From positions 1 to 50,431 of the forward strand of contig SVND01000014.1 in assembly GCA_015067075.1 (NCBI GenBank): 50,431 bases of DNA, in the 5' to 3' direction. How positions within the stretch are numbered: position 1 is the first letter of the stretch; every line of letters starts with the position of its first letter. Position numbers and translations under genes: made by a program. Under the pieces are notes generated by a model that saw only the letters and a program-made list of their open reading frames with translations, was not told the DNA's origin and did not search any database. Below, piece after piece: positions 18,401-25,469 of this stretch. This stretch comes from Oscillospiraceae bacterium (lineage in GTDB: Bacteria; Bacillota; Clostridia; Oscillospirales; SIG530).

Positions 18401-18747
18401 CCAAGGATAACAGCCGGATCAAGTGCTGTAGCATACTTTACGTAGCCGGAAGCCCAGTGAGTATTGGGAACGTCGGGGAACTGTGTGTCAGCAGATGTGA
18501 CAGCAGTTGCAACGTCGTTAGTGATCAATCTGTAGATGATTGTGGATACTTCAGCTCTTGTGATGTTGTTGTCGGGTCTGAATTCGCCGTTTGTGTATCC
18601 CTTAATTACGCCAAGTGCAGAGAGAACGCCGATAGCTTCTTCATTTGCAGAACCAGCCTTAACGTCTGTGTAAGCAGCACTTGCCATCATTGTAAGGGAA
18701 AGAGCAAAAACTAAGATAAGAGCCATTACTTTTTTAAGGTTTCTCAT
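15478..18747 (-). CDS. Large SLH-domain surface (S-layer-like) protein
   Basis: 1089 residues with a signal peptide (MRNLKKVMALILVFALSLTM, cleavage after SAA) and three N-terminal SLH repeats: about 26-70 (AIGVLSALGVIKGYTNGEFR, ITRAEVSTIIYRL), 88-135 (FPDVPNTHWASGYVKYAT, VTIAEAATLVVRAL) and 142-188. The remaining 900 residues are beta-rich and Asn/Thr/Ala/Tyr-rich, with aspartate-rich loops resembling calcium sites: NDGDGKIEIAYLTL, DVDGDGVYEALDG and DTNLNGKKDAAEA. The SLH repeats would attach it to the cell wall. Length, even composition and a perfect AGGAGGA site suggest an abundant S-layer or scaffold protein; no enzyme motif is seen in the C-terminal part. It lies downstream of the calcium-repeat protein with no terminator between them, so the two may share a transcript. 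Confidence 0.9.
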   Translation of the reverse strand: MRNLKKVMALILVFALSLTMMASAAYTDVKAGSANEEAIGVLSALGVIKGYTNGEFRPDNNITRAEVSTIIYRLITNDVATAVTSADTQFPDVPNTHWASGYVKYATALDPAVILGRTSGEFDPEDNVTIAEAATLVVRALGYDGLKTVDEGLAKAYELGLTSIAVGGSKAATRGEVASMCFKALGSAYLRDGKGLTLDKAVFNMTAYNAVVIATGDSTTIRAIDGYDSLIVDIFNKYDYLQDGSLWSLFRNPSLRDATFKFKTSADLFGHGVIAYVVDANKDDIFNSADKMIYVVKAPYSKTYTYDAENKGYINPAYKMETAPQQGFAGNEEFTYVNVNGYSTKLATNAALIDTFAGSAMYGEYKYIDNDGDGKIEIAYLTLSFNAGQLGNSYDTYGAVEISSIDAAPTTSSFMFTGADGKNCYVAFAGHNCVYHNGFDWGTTSSVASPAGNVGAMNLAYYESLLPGRNSVVYSDRLGDHFDGFMGGINRPDYVPGLGYFYWNGSAWVQDTSFAWGASAKVTALGDGLVPFTRINDWGNAVEGDWVIVTPVWAGSQWNYNLEKAQTVTGNCTYMSYQGAALEKIQLDGKDYSPLIAGMMWNYDGYRITASDKLVLDVDGDGVYEALDGDIRLSNEYMGAFTEVLAAGGHSIYANINKSFTLVMNKAGTKFWKAMETPIASSTNDAKGNYGIITAVAGTAVNLNANNLFATPDWTVQVQMLDKTGAVNVYNTTTTWVSKTSGMTPVVNPEYTALLDICGTEFIKYTLDANGRLVTMASIIDDRWTNVMANAGDPLTFNKATGYLLINASSVIADTRYQLDENAVIFSFEDTNLNGKKDAAEAATYINFADVAATNAMVYADDTFVSNVKNVYHNDCVVFVNTISSAAPTTKTAIGIHAISQIATIENGEVKSWTVSFTEISGTKTYKIANELINNMAHPWAKGFTYMYTVNTANNEIIAFHEWDGVDFDRPAGLNGIYSMQLAGLSYEPTLGVMIGDIFFEYTAKDDVVGVYTATGRDNFIIDTSTKVRFMSAFGATSSAFTVAQGSAFNPYYDLEEYFYIKGYDLGWMRYEINANGDAYVTELYLAKK

Positions 18748-18784
18748 TTTTGTTCCTCCTAATATTATTGTGAACTCTGTTCAC
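18748..18784 (-). promoter_or_regulatory. RBS and palindrome in the 5' region of the large SLH gene
   Basis: AGGAGGAAC lies 4-12 bp before the ATG. Slightly upstream is a perfect inverted repeat GTGAAC-TCT-GTTCAC (18770-18784) followed by CACGTG. It could be an operator or an mRNA-stabilising 5' hairpin. No clear promoter was found in the 123-bp gap. Confidence 0.45.
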
Positions 18785-18870
18785 GTGAAAAACTTTAATA
18801 ATTTACAATTTGATGTTTGTATAGACAGAAATAAGCTTAACTTAAATTTTAATGTTTGTTAAAGGTTTAA

Positions 18871-19785
18871 TTACTTTATAACAACGAACGAAGAAACTAA
18901 ACCGAAGGGATTGTCGTCAGCACCGTTAGCAACCTTGTCGCCATCGATGTCATAGTCCCAAACGTTCTTTGTGCCGTCGCCGTCGATATCTGTGTCATAC
19001 TGGTTGGGGAGATCGTCGCCGTCTACGTCGAAGTCTTCATCGGGATAGAGCTTGTCGCCGTCAATGTCCATCGGATTCTTGTAGTTGTTTTCATAGTATG
19101 TTGCGTCGATGTCAGCGCCGTTGCCTTCTACCATTGCGATACCGTCAACATAAAGGTAACCGTCGATTTCTTCCTGCTCAGCAAAAGCGATTCTCATGCA
19201 AGCCGCTTTGCCTTCAACAGCTGTGAATGTAACCTTAACAAGCTGCCATTCATTTGTAACTGTTACGTTAACTTGAGGAGCACCTGCTGCCATATTGTTA
19301 GCATAGTTGCCTTCATGATAGGAAGCAACCTTGAGCTTATCGCCGAAGTTGTCGCTGCCCTTGATCATGTAGAACATTGTGTATGTCTTGCCGGCTTCAA
19401 CCTTGTTAGTTGTTATGTCAAGGAAAACGCCCCAACCGGGTGCATTGTCAACCTGAACGCCAGACTTGGAAAGATCAGCTACAAGAGCCTGAGCATCACC
19501 GTAACGGTTTTCACCATCGATGATAACGTCGCTCTGAACTGTCCAGAGTTTACTTACGCTACCTTCAGCGTAGCCCGGGAAAACGCTGCCGCCCGGATAG
19601 CTCCATGTGCTAATAAAACCTTCGCCGCACTGTGCGCCCCAAGGAGCAGAGTCGTAAACTACGCTTACGCTTTCTTCTGTTGTTGTCAGAAGATTGCCCC
19701 AGTAGATCTCAGCGCTTGTGGGTGCAAAAGCGAAGCAAGCGATCGCCATGCAAAGTACAAGTGCAAGGGATAATACTTTTTTCAT
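18871..19785 (-). CDS. Secreted protein with carbohydrate-binding-like module and calcium-binding (TSP3-like) repeats
   Basis: The ATG at 19785 (304 aa) follows AGGAGG and starts a signal peptide (MKKVLSLALVLCMAIACFAF). Residues about 35-220 form a CBM_4_9-like beta-sandwich (AGKTYTMFYMIKGSDNFGDK, then YLYVDGIAMVEG), closest in the window to the module of the SLH protein at 1-1167. The C-terminus holds tandem aspartate loops (DIDGDKLYPDEDFDVDGDD, then DTDIDGDGTKNVWDYDIDGD) like thrombospondin type-3 or dockerin-like calcium sites. Its role is probably binding glycan or surface structures in a calcium-dependent way. There is no anchor, so it may be released or associate with the SLH protein encoded downstream. 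Two copies of an operator-promoter module lie upstream. Confidence 0.85.
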   Translation of the reverse strand: MKKVLSLALVLCMAIACFAFAPTSAEIYWGNLLTTTEESVSVVYDSAPWGAQCGEGFISTWSYPGGSVFPGYAEGSVSKLWTVQSDVIIDGENRYGDAQALVADLSKSGVQVDNAPGWGVFLDITTNKVEAGKTYTMFYMIKGSDNFGDKLKVASYHEGNYANNMAAGAPQVNVTVTNEWQLVKVTFTAVEGKAACMRIAFAEQEEIDGYLYVDGIAMVEGNGADIDATYYENNYKNPMDIDGDKLYPDEDFDVDGDDLPNQYDTDIDGDGTKNVWDYDIDGDKVANGADDNPFGLVSSFVVIK

Positions 19786-19831
19786 TGTTTTTTTCCTCCT
19801 AATAAAATAGTACTGTCTATACTGTGATACT

Positions 19832-19886
19832 ATCATATTATATTTTGAGAAAAAAGTCAATAGATTTTATGTTACGATTATGTTAC
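19832..19886 (-). promoter_or_regulatory. Proximal operator-promoter module (copy A)
   Basis: On the minus strand GTAACA-N5-GTAACA (19886-19871, 11-bp period) lies 9 bp before TTGACT (19860-19855). A 17-bp spacer leads to TATGAT (19837-19832), and the start codon is at 19785. An 11-bp direct repeat abutting the -35 is the layout of OmpR/PhoB-family activator sites. The regulator is unknown. Confidence 0.7.
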
Positions 19887-19971
19887 ATTTGATTTTATGC
19901 AATGTAACAATTGGTTTTTTTCTTGTAACTTTATTTTTTCGGGTAAAACCGCTTGACTTTTTACAATATAG

Positions 19972-20026
19972 ATTATAATACATTATTTATTTAAAGTCAA
20001 TCGGTTTTACGTTACGTTTGCGTTAC
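19972..20026 (-). promoter_or_regulatory. Distal operator-promoter module (copy B)
   Basis: It has the same arrangement as copy A: GTAACG-N5-GTAACG (20026-20011), 9 bp including TAAAA, TTGACT (20000-19995), 17 bp, TATAAT (19977-19972). The module is shifted by exactly 140 bp. Sequence between the motifs has diverged while the geometry is kept, which suggests both copies are functional. Confidence 0.7.
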
Positions 20027-20108
20027 AATTAACGCAACAGAGATTATCTGATGCCTCGCCTGTTTGCTGTATTTTATGGCAGTATTATATATGTATACTC
20101 TCCCCTAC

Positions 20109-20317
20109 GAGCTCGTTCTATAATTTCTAAAATAATTGGATACATTAAGATGAATGCGTCAAAAAGCATTCATAACAAATTTGGTTATACGAATATCCGG
20201 CAACGCGGATTCTACGACCATATTCTCCGCAATGACGAGGACTACGCCATGCATCTTAAATACATCAGCGAAAACCTACTTAAATGGCAATTGGATGAAT
20301 TATATACTGAATTTTAG
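20109..20317 (+). pseudogene. C-terminal remnant of a RAYT (REP-associated tyrosine) transposase
   Basis: The frame from about residue 20 onward (IISKIIGYIKMNASKSIHNK, IRQRGFYDHILRNDEDYAMH, YISENLLKWQLDE) matches the conserved C-terminus of Y1/IS200-like RAYT transposases, including the RGFYDHIIR-type block with the catalytic tyrosine. The N-terminal part with the HUH histidine pair is missing, and the residues upstream do not resemble the family, so the gene is decayed. It is the only sign of a mobile element gene in the window. A terminator follows the stop. Confidence 0.8.
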
Positions 20318-20322
20318 CGCAA

Positions 20323-20349
20323 AAAAACCGCAGAAGATCTGCGGTTTTT
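20323..20349. terminator. Bidirectional intrinsic terminator
   Basis: AAAAACCGCAGA and TCTGCGGTTTTT form a 12-bp stem with a 3-nt loop, with A and T tracts on both sides. It lies between the convergent transposase remnant and the MFS gene, whose stop is 8 bp away. Confidence 0.9.
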
Positions 20350-20356
20350 CTATATC

Positions 20357-21637
20357 TTATTTGCTGTCGCCGTGTTTTACAAACAGCATCATCACAAACG
20401 CCAACGCGATAAACACTGCGGAATACGGGAACAAGGACACATAACCCACGTGCTCAAGCAATGCGCCCGATAAAATCGGCGTCGCTATTTGTGCCAGCAT
20501 GGAAAAAGTGTAGTAATAGCCCGTGAATTTACCTACCTCCGACCCGTCGCACATTTCTACGACCATGGGGAGCGTGTTTACGACTGTTGCCGCATATGCG
20601 ACACCCACTATGGCGAACAAAATGAACAAAACAGGTGAAAAGAAATTGAAAAAGAACGAATACACCGACATCACGGCAAAACCTGCGGCTTGTATCGCCG
20701 TACCGTAAAGGACGGAGCGCCGTCTGCCGATGCGCTGAGCAAGATTGCCCATCGGCACAAACGCTATCGTTGCGATAACGAGCACGACTAAAAGGCATAT
20801 GTTTGCGTAGCCGACGGACATATTCCATTGCAACGTGGCGTATTTTGTAAACGCCGTTTCAAGGGCGTTGTAACCCATGTACCAAAACGCAACGGTTAAA
20901 AGCATAAAAATTACGCTTTTTCTTACATCCTTTGGCATTTTTTTCGAAGTATCGTCCTGTGCTTGCTCCGAAACAGCCTCGACGCTATCTTTCTCTGCCA
21001 CCTTTGCCACAAGCTTCGGCTCGTTTACCGTGAAAAACAGCGCCGCCACCGATGCCACCATAACTGCGGCGATTGCGATAAATATCGCAAGATAGCTGAC
21101 GTGCGCACCGCTCGTTTTCGTTCCTGACAGCATTATCGCCGACAAAACAAGGTAAAGCCCTGCGCCGACCGTGCCCATTACGTTGATAACTGCGTTTCCG
21201 CTGCTTCTCAGCGGTTTCGGCGTAACGTCGGACATGAGCGCCACCGCAGGTGAACGGTAGACACCCATTGTGATGAGCAAAACGCCTAAAAGCAAAATAA
21301 AAACTACCGTCAGCCACACCGCCGGCTTTGCGCTATACGCATCGGCGATTACGGGGAGCAGTACGGTCAGCACTGCCGCAACGGCTGTACCGCCAACTAT
21401 GTAAGGCATTCTGCGTCCGATAGGCGTGTTCGTTTTGTCCGAAAACGCGCCAAATACAGGCAGAAGAAACAGCCCGATTATGTTATCGCCCGCCATGATA
21501 ACACCCGCAACAGTGTCACCGATTTTAAAAGTGTCGCGCAGGATCAGCGGAATGAGGTTATTGTACATTTGCCAAAACGCGCAAATTGAAAAGAACGCTA
21601 AGCCAATGAGAAATGTCTTTTTATAATCAAGTTTCAT
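20357..21637 (-). CDS. MFS transporter (GPH/SLC45-like sugar transporter)
   Basis: 426 residues with 12 predicted membrane helices. The N-terminus (FQMYNNLIPL-type FWQMYNNLIPLILRDTF) and the loop after helix 2 (GAFSDKTNTPIGRRMPYIV) are typical of GPH/MFS_2 and SLC45-like sugar:cation symporters. An acidic central loop (AEKDSVEAVSEQAQDD) joins the halves, and a second GNLAQRIGRRRS loop follows helix 8. It probably imports a glycoside or sugar with a cation. RBS strength is modest (GAAAGCG). A hairpin lies 23 bp upstream, leaving little room for a separate promoter, so it may depend on read-through from the DUF4956 gene. Confidence 0.85.
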   Translation of the reverse strand: MKLDYKKTFLIGLAFFSICAFWQMYNNLIPLILRDTFKIGDTVAGVIMAGDNIIGLFLLPVFGAFSDKTNTPIGRRMPYIVGGTAVAAVLTVLLPVIADAYSAKPAVWLTVVFILLLGVLLITMGVYRSPAVALMSDVTPKPLRSSGNAVINVMGTVGAGLYLVLSAIMLSGTKTSGAHVSYLAIFIAIAAVMVASVAALFFTVNEPKLVAKVAEKDSVEAVSEQAQDDTSKKMPKDVRKSVIFMLLTVAFWYMGYNALETAFTKYATLQWNMSVGYANICLLVVLVIATIAFVPMGNLAQRIGRRRSVLYGTAIQAAGFAVMSVYSFFFNFFSPVLFILFAIVGVAYAATVVNTLPMVVEMCDGSEVGKFTGYYYTFSMLAQIATPILSGALLEHVGYVSLFPYSAVFIALAFVMMLFVKHGDSK

Positions 21638-21660
21638 ATGTTTTCGCTTTCATCTTTTAA

Positions 21661-21698
21661 AAAACGGACATTCCGCTTTCACAGCTAATGTCCGTTTT
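21661..21698. terminator. Hairpin between DUF4956 gene and MFS gene
   Basis: AAAACGGACATT and AATGTCCGTTTT form a 12-bp stem with a 14-nt loop and end in T-rich sequence on the minus strand. It probably terminates the VTC-DUF4956 unit, perhaps incompletely. Confidence 0.75.
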
Positions 21699-21722
21699 AA
21701 TATTTATGAGAAAATCAATGAA

Positions 21723-22436
21723 TTATGCGCCGTAATCGCCGTTGTAGCTTACAAGGCTTGCTGTGTAAACGCCGTCAAGAGCAAGAACTCTGTCGAGGAT
21801 CTCGTTTTGTTCCTTGGGATCAAGCTTGACCTGGAATGTAACTTCGCCTTCGTTGAGGTTCTTTGTCTTCGTCTTCATCTTTACGTTCTTGTATGCCTTC
21901 ATGATTGCGCGGGAAACGTCAGCCTTAGTTGCATCGTAGCGAACAACAAGAAGGAAGGGCGCCGCTTTGCCGAAGCGGATGATCGTAAGAAGGTAGAAAA
22001 GTAAACCGATAATGAGCGAGCCGATAAGAGCAACTTCAAAGAAGCCTGCGCCGACAGTGATACCTGCGGCAATCGCCCAGAACATGAACGCCGTATCCGA
22101 GGCTTCCTTTACTGCCGTTCGGAATCGAACGATGGACAGCGCGCCGACCATACCGAGGGAAAGCGTAATATTAGATGTGATAGTTTTAATGATAAGGGAT
22201 GTTACCATTGTAAGTAAAACGAGAGTAAGTGCGTAAGAATCGCTGAAAACTACGCCCTTGAATGTAAGCTTATAAACAAGCAGTACGAAAAGACCGATAA
22301 GGAATGCAAAGGAGATGCAAATAAGCATTTCGCGCCAGTCAATTCCGCCTGAGAACTGATCTACAAAGCTTTTTTTCAGAATATCCATAAAGGAGAGAGC
22401 TTCAGTTGTTGTCGTTGCAATAAGTGGCATTGTCAT
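21723..22436 (-). CDS. DUF4956 membrane protein
   Basis: 237 residues. Several membrane helices (about 35-60, 68-92, 118-160) surround the family signature GALSIVRFRTAVKEASDTAF, followed by a cytosolic C-terminal domain (VTFQVKLDPKEQNEILDRVL). DUF4956 proteins are commonly encoded beside VTC-domain proteins and are thought to form membrane complexes with them; no reaction is established. It starts 29 bp after the VTC gene with AAGGAAAGG before the ATG, so the two are co-transcribed. Confidence 0.9.
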   Translation of the reverse strand: MTMPLIATTTTEALSFMDILKKSFVDQFSGGIDWREMLICISFAFLIGLFVLLVYKLTFKGVVFSDSYALTLVLLTMVTSLIIKTITSNITLSLGMVGALSIVRFRTAVKEASDTAFMFWAIAAGITVGAGFFEVALIGSLIIGLLFYLLTIIRFGKAAPFLLVVRYDATKADVSRAIMKAYKNVKMKTKTKNLNEGEVTFQVKLDPKEQNEILDRVLALDGVYTASLVSYNGDYGA

Positions 22437-22465
22437 TGTAAGTGACCTTTCCTTTCTTTTTTATC

Positions 22466-23149
22466 TTATTGGAATTTTCTGCACATGGCATATTTGGAGA
22501 ACGAGGTCTGCGTTGCGTTTGTCATGGAGAGAATGTTGCTTATATGCGTCGGCATATATTCGTCAAACTTTACTTCCATCAGCATGTAGCCTTTATCCAT
22601 AACAGCCAACGTCGGCAGGTTCGGATCAAACAGCTCCGTTGCGTAATTACCCGTTCGCAGGTTTTTATCAAAGGTAATTCGTGTTCGTGAAAACGGACTT
22701 GTGTACGCCTCGCGGTTATAATCCACAATTACCTTCGGGCGAAGAAGCTTTACTCGCATTTTCGCGCAAAACTCATCGACGAGTGGCGAGGTGTTAAGCG
22801 GTATCGCCTCGGGACGGCCTGCAATCAATGCCCTGCAAGTTTCGAGGTCGATGGTTTCAGACGCTTTAGCGTTATAAAAACCGGCTTTTTCCTTTTTTTC
22901 AAGCTTAATGACCTTGTCGCTGCAATTATAAATGCGGATACGGAATTTTTCCTTTTCGCACCTGCCGTCAAGCTTTTCAGCGTATGCAGTATCATTTATA
23001 TCGTCAAAATAAAGGCTTCGGATAAAATATTCTCCTTTTTCGCCTGCGTTTTTATCCAAATCAACGATTTTCTTCAGCCTTGAACGTATCTCGTGGTAAT
23101 CCTTTGTGGAAATTAAGTATTTGCGTTCATATCTGAAGGGCTTGTCCAA
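22466..23149 (-). CDS. VTC-domain protein (polyphosphate polymerase-like)
   Basis: A 227-residue single VTC domain. The tunnel-lining basic residues of the triphosphate tunnel fold are visible: FRYERKYLI at the N-terminus, FIRSLYFDD, KEKFRIRIYN, KLEKKEKAGF and, later, RPKVIVDYNREAY. In eukaryotic Vtc4 such a domain makes polyphosphate from ATP; in bacteria the activity is inferred and not always shown. The start is TTG at 23149, decided by GGAGGTGAG 9 nt upstream; no in-frame ATG is nearby. It has its own promoter after the rplQ terminator and pairs with DUF4956. Confidence 0.88.
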   Translation of the reverse strand: MDKPFRYERKYLISTKDYHEIRSRLKKIVDLDKNAGEKGEYFIRSLYFDDINDTAYAEKLDGRCEKEKFRIRIYNCSDKVIKLEKKEKAGFYNAKASETIDLETCRALIAGRPEAIPLNTSPLVDEFCAKMRVKLLRPKVIVDYNREAYTSPFSRTRITFDKNLRTGNYATELFDPNLPTLAVMDKGYMLMEVKFDEYMPTHISNILSMTNATQTSFSKYAMCRKFQ

Positions 23150-23180
23150 ACCGACTCACCTCCAACTTTATAATATATGT

Positions 23181-23209
23181 ATTATACTTTATTTTTCTCG
23201 TTTTGGCAA
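23181..23209 (-). promoter_or_regulatory. Promoter of the VTC-DUF4956 unit
   Basis: TTGCCA (23209-23204), 17-bp spacer, TATAAT (23186-23181) on the minus strand, 32 bp before the TTG start. Confidence 0.75.
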
Positions 23210-23271
23210 TAGGTATAATAAAATTTTTTATTATTTTTTTATTGCGGCTTGCGTTTCGTTCTTTTTATATG

Positions 23272-23301
23272 AAAAAAGACTGCCGCATTTAAGCAGCAGT
23301 C
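23272..23301 (-). terminator. Terminator of the ribosomal superoperon
   Basis: GACTGCTGC and GCGGCAGTC (minus strand) form a 9-bp stem with one wobble pair and a 6-nt loop, followed by TTTTTT. It lies 20 bp past the rplQ stop. Confidence 0.9.
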
Positions 23302-23321
23302 CTCTGTTTAATCATAAATTG

Positions 23322-23663
23322 TTATATCAATTTGATGATTGCCATTTCAGCAGCATCTCCGCGACGCGGACCGGTCTTGAATATCTGTGTATATCCGCCC
23401 TGTCTGTCAGCGTACTTCGGAGCGATTTCGTCAAAAAGCTTCTTTACAACATCTTCTTTTGTAATGAAAGCCATTGCTTGTCTCTTTGCGGCAAGAGTAT
23501 TCGTTTTGCCAAGTGTGATCATCTTATCGGCAATAGCGCGAACCTCTTTTGCACGGTAAACTGTAGTTTCTATCGTGCCTTTTTCCAAAAGATAGGTTAC
23601 CAGAGCGCGAAGCATCGCACGGCGATGATCGGTCGGTCTGCCTAATTTACGTGTGCCCGGCAT
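23322..23663 (-). CDS. rplQ: 50S ribosomal protein L17
   Basis: 113 residues, the usual bacterial length, beginning [20 protein letters not shown], the L17 signature. It is part of the large subunit near the exit tunnel. It is the last gene of the superoperon, 41 bp after rpoA with AGGAGGT ahead of the ATG, and is followed by an intrinsic terminator. The N-terminal residues PGTRKLGR replace the more common RHRKLGR pattern, which occurs in some Clostridia. Confidence 0.97.
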   Translation of the reverse strand: MPGTRKLGRPTDHRRAMLRALVTYLLEKGTIETTVYRAKEVRAIADKMITLGKTNTLAAKRQAMAFITKEDVVKKLFDEIAPKYADRQGGYTQIFKTGPRRGDAAEMAIIKLI

Positions 23664-23704
23664 TTTGATTTACCTCCTTTTACCTGATTAAGGTCAAGAT
23701 ATGA

Positions 23705-24655
23705 TTATTCGTCTTCTTTCTTGAGAGACTGACCTAAGCTGTGAAGCTTGTTGATAACTTCTTCAAGCGACTTTCTGCCGAGGTTTCTTACCTTCATCAT
23801 ATCTTCTTCGTTTTTGTTTATCAAATCTTCAACGGTATTGATACCGGCTCTCTTCAAGCAATTGAAGGAACGAACCGAAAGGTCAAGCTCCTCAATGGTC
23901 ATCTCAAGAACCTTATCTGTCTTTGCTTGATCTTTTTCCACCATGATCTCTACATCATCTGTCTCATCGGACAAGTCGATGAAGAGCTTGAGATGCTCGT
24001 TGAGAATCTTGGCTGCGAGTGACACCGATTCCTTTGCGCTGATTATGCCGTTTGTCCACACGTCAAGCGTAAGCTTGTCAAGGTCAGTAACATTACCTAC
24101 ACGTGTGTTTTCAACGGTATAATTTACCTTCAGCACAGGTGTGAAGATAGAATCCGTAGGAATGACACCTATAACAGGCTGCATAGCTGCTTTGTTCTTT
24201 TCCGCAAGAGCATAGCCTCTGCCATGTCCTAAGGTTATCTCCATGTAGAACTGTGCGTCCTCGTTCAATGTGGCTATGTGAAGCTCAGGGTTAAGAATTT
24301 CAACCTCGCCGTCAGCCTTAATATCAGCCGCGGTTACTTCACACGGACCTTGTGCCGAAATATAAACGGTCTTTGCTCCTTCACTGTAGAGCTTTGCAAT
24401 CAAGCTCTTCATGTTAAGGACAATCTCAGTAACATCCTCTTTTACACCGGGAATGGTGGAAAACTCATGCTGCACGCCATCAATCTTGATCGCTGTAACT
24501 GCAACACCGGGTAATGAGGAGAGCAAAATTCGACGAAGCGAGTTGCCAAGCGTAGCACCATAGCCACGCTCAAGGGGCTCGACGACAAATCTGCCGTAAG
24601 TGTTATCTTCTGTGAGATTTACGACCTCTATATGCGGTTTCTCTATGACTATCAT
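23705..24655 (-). CDS. rpoA: DNA-directed RNA polymerase alpha subunit
   Basis: 316 residues. The N-terminal dimerisation domain contains [20 protein letters not shown] and the assembly surface. A linker near 225-245 leads to the alpha-CTD with [20 protein letters not shown] and [11 protein letters not shown], which contacts UP elements and activators. It nucleates core polymerase assembly. It is encoded 152 bp after rpsD, the longest gap in the alpha portion of the operon, and 41 bp before rplQ, with GGAGGG before the ATG. Confidence 0.98.
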   Translation of the reverse strand: MIVIEKPHIEVVNLTEDNTYGRFVVEPLERGYGATLGNSLRRILLSSLPGVAVTAIKIDGVQHEFSTIPGVKEDVTEIVLNMKSLIAKLYSEGAKTVYISAQGPCEVTAADIKADGEVEILNPELHIATLNEDAQFYMEITLGHGRGYALAEKNKAAMQPVIGVIPTDSIFTPVLKVNYTVENTRVGNVTDLDKLTLDVWTNGIISAKESVSLAAKILNEHLKLFIDLSDETDDVEIMVEKDQAKTDKVLEMTIEELDLSVRSFNCLKRAGINTVEDLINKNEEDMMKVRNLGRKSLEEVINKLHSLGQSLKKEDE

Positions 24656-24807
24656 AAATAGCGTACCCTCCTTTTTCGGTCAACATAGCTGTTTCTTTTT
24701 AAGCTATAAGACTTCTTTGCCAACAAGCTGTAGCTTTATGCAGCCTGTCGGACTCTCGACATCTGATCTTTTGTGCTGTGAGGGTGTATGTCCACCTGAT
24801 GAGCTTC
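24656..24807 (-). other. rpsD-rpoA intercistronic region with possible RNA structure
   Basis: 152 bp without a gene. On the minus strand GGTG-N6-CACC near its start and AAGCTA/TAGCTT arms in the middle could form hairpins. No promoter with good hexamers or terminator is seen. It might be a ribosomal-protein binding element or only a spacer. Confidence 0.3.
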
Positions 24808-25434
24808 TTATTTGGAGTACAACTCGACGATGAGATGCTCTTCGATGGGAAGTTCTATATCTTCCTTTGTCGGCAGCGCGATAACCCTTGCTTCAAGCTT
24901 ATCCTTATCAAGGTCAAGCCACTTTGCAATAGGCTTCGATGCATTAGCCTCAACAACAGCCTTTATCTTTTCAGACTGTCTGCTCTTATCCTTAACAGCA
25001 ATAACATCGCCGACCTTGAGAATGTAGGAAGGAATGTTTACGATTCTGCCGTTAACTGTGAAATGTCTATGGGTAACAAGCTGTCTTGCTTCAGGTCTGG
25101 ACATTGCGAAGCCCAAGCGAGCTACTACGTTGTCAAGTCTTCTTTCAAGAAGCTGGATAAGGTTTTCACCTGTTACGCCGGGCATCTTTTCAGCCATATC
25201 GAAATACTTTGCGAACTGGCTTTCAAGAACGCCGTAATATCTTCTTGTCTTCTGCTTCTCACGAAGCTGTGTGCCGTATTCAGAAACCTTTTTTCTGCTC
25301 TGTCCATGCTGACCGGGAGCAAAGGCTCTCTTTGTAATTGCACATTTATCGGTATAGCAACGATCGCCCTTTAAGAAAAGCTTTGTGCCTTCTCTACGGC
25401 AAAGCTTGCATACCGCACCGGTATATCTGGCCAT
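24808..25434 (-). CDS. rpsD: 30S ribosomal protein S4
   Basis: 208 residues. This is the zinc-binding form: CKLC at 9-12, then a third and fourth cysteine ([10 protein letters not shown]). The S4 RNA-binding domain follows ([38 protein letters not shown]). S4 nucleates assembly of the 30S body and in many bacteria represses its own operon. Placement between rpsK and rpoA is standard for Clostridia, whereas Bacillus keeps rpsD elsewhere. Confidence 0.98.
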   Translation of the reverse strand: MARYTGAVCKLCRREGTKLFLKGDRCYTDKCAITKRAFAPGQHGQSRKKVSEYGTQLREKQKTRRYYGVLESQFAKYFDMAEKMPGVTGENLIQLLERRLDNVVARLGFAMSRPEARQLVTHRHFTVNGRIVNIPSYILKVGDVIAVKDKSRQSEKIKAVVEANASKPIAKWLDLDKDKLEARVIALPTKEDIELPIEEHLIVELYSK

Positions 25435-25469
25435 ATTATTACACCTGTTTCCTTTCTATAACCTTCGAC

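Noticed and set aside
16129-18714. Long plus-strand frames opposite the large SLH gene
   Set aside because: Cysteine-rich shadow translations of a strongly biased minus-strand gene, without RBS or signal.
19953-19979. Plus-strand TTGACT...TATAAT facing the transposase remnant
   Set aside because: The spacer is only 15 bp; the same TATAAT is better explained as the minus-strand -10 with a 17-bp spacer.
20051-20108. N-terminal residues of the transposase-like frame
   Set aside because: They do not resemble RAYT sequence; the family match begins about residue 20, so only the C-terminal part is annotated.
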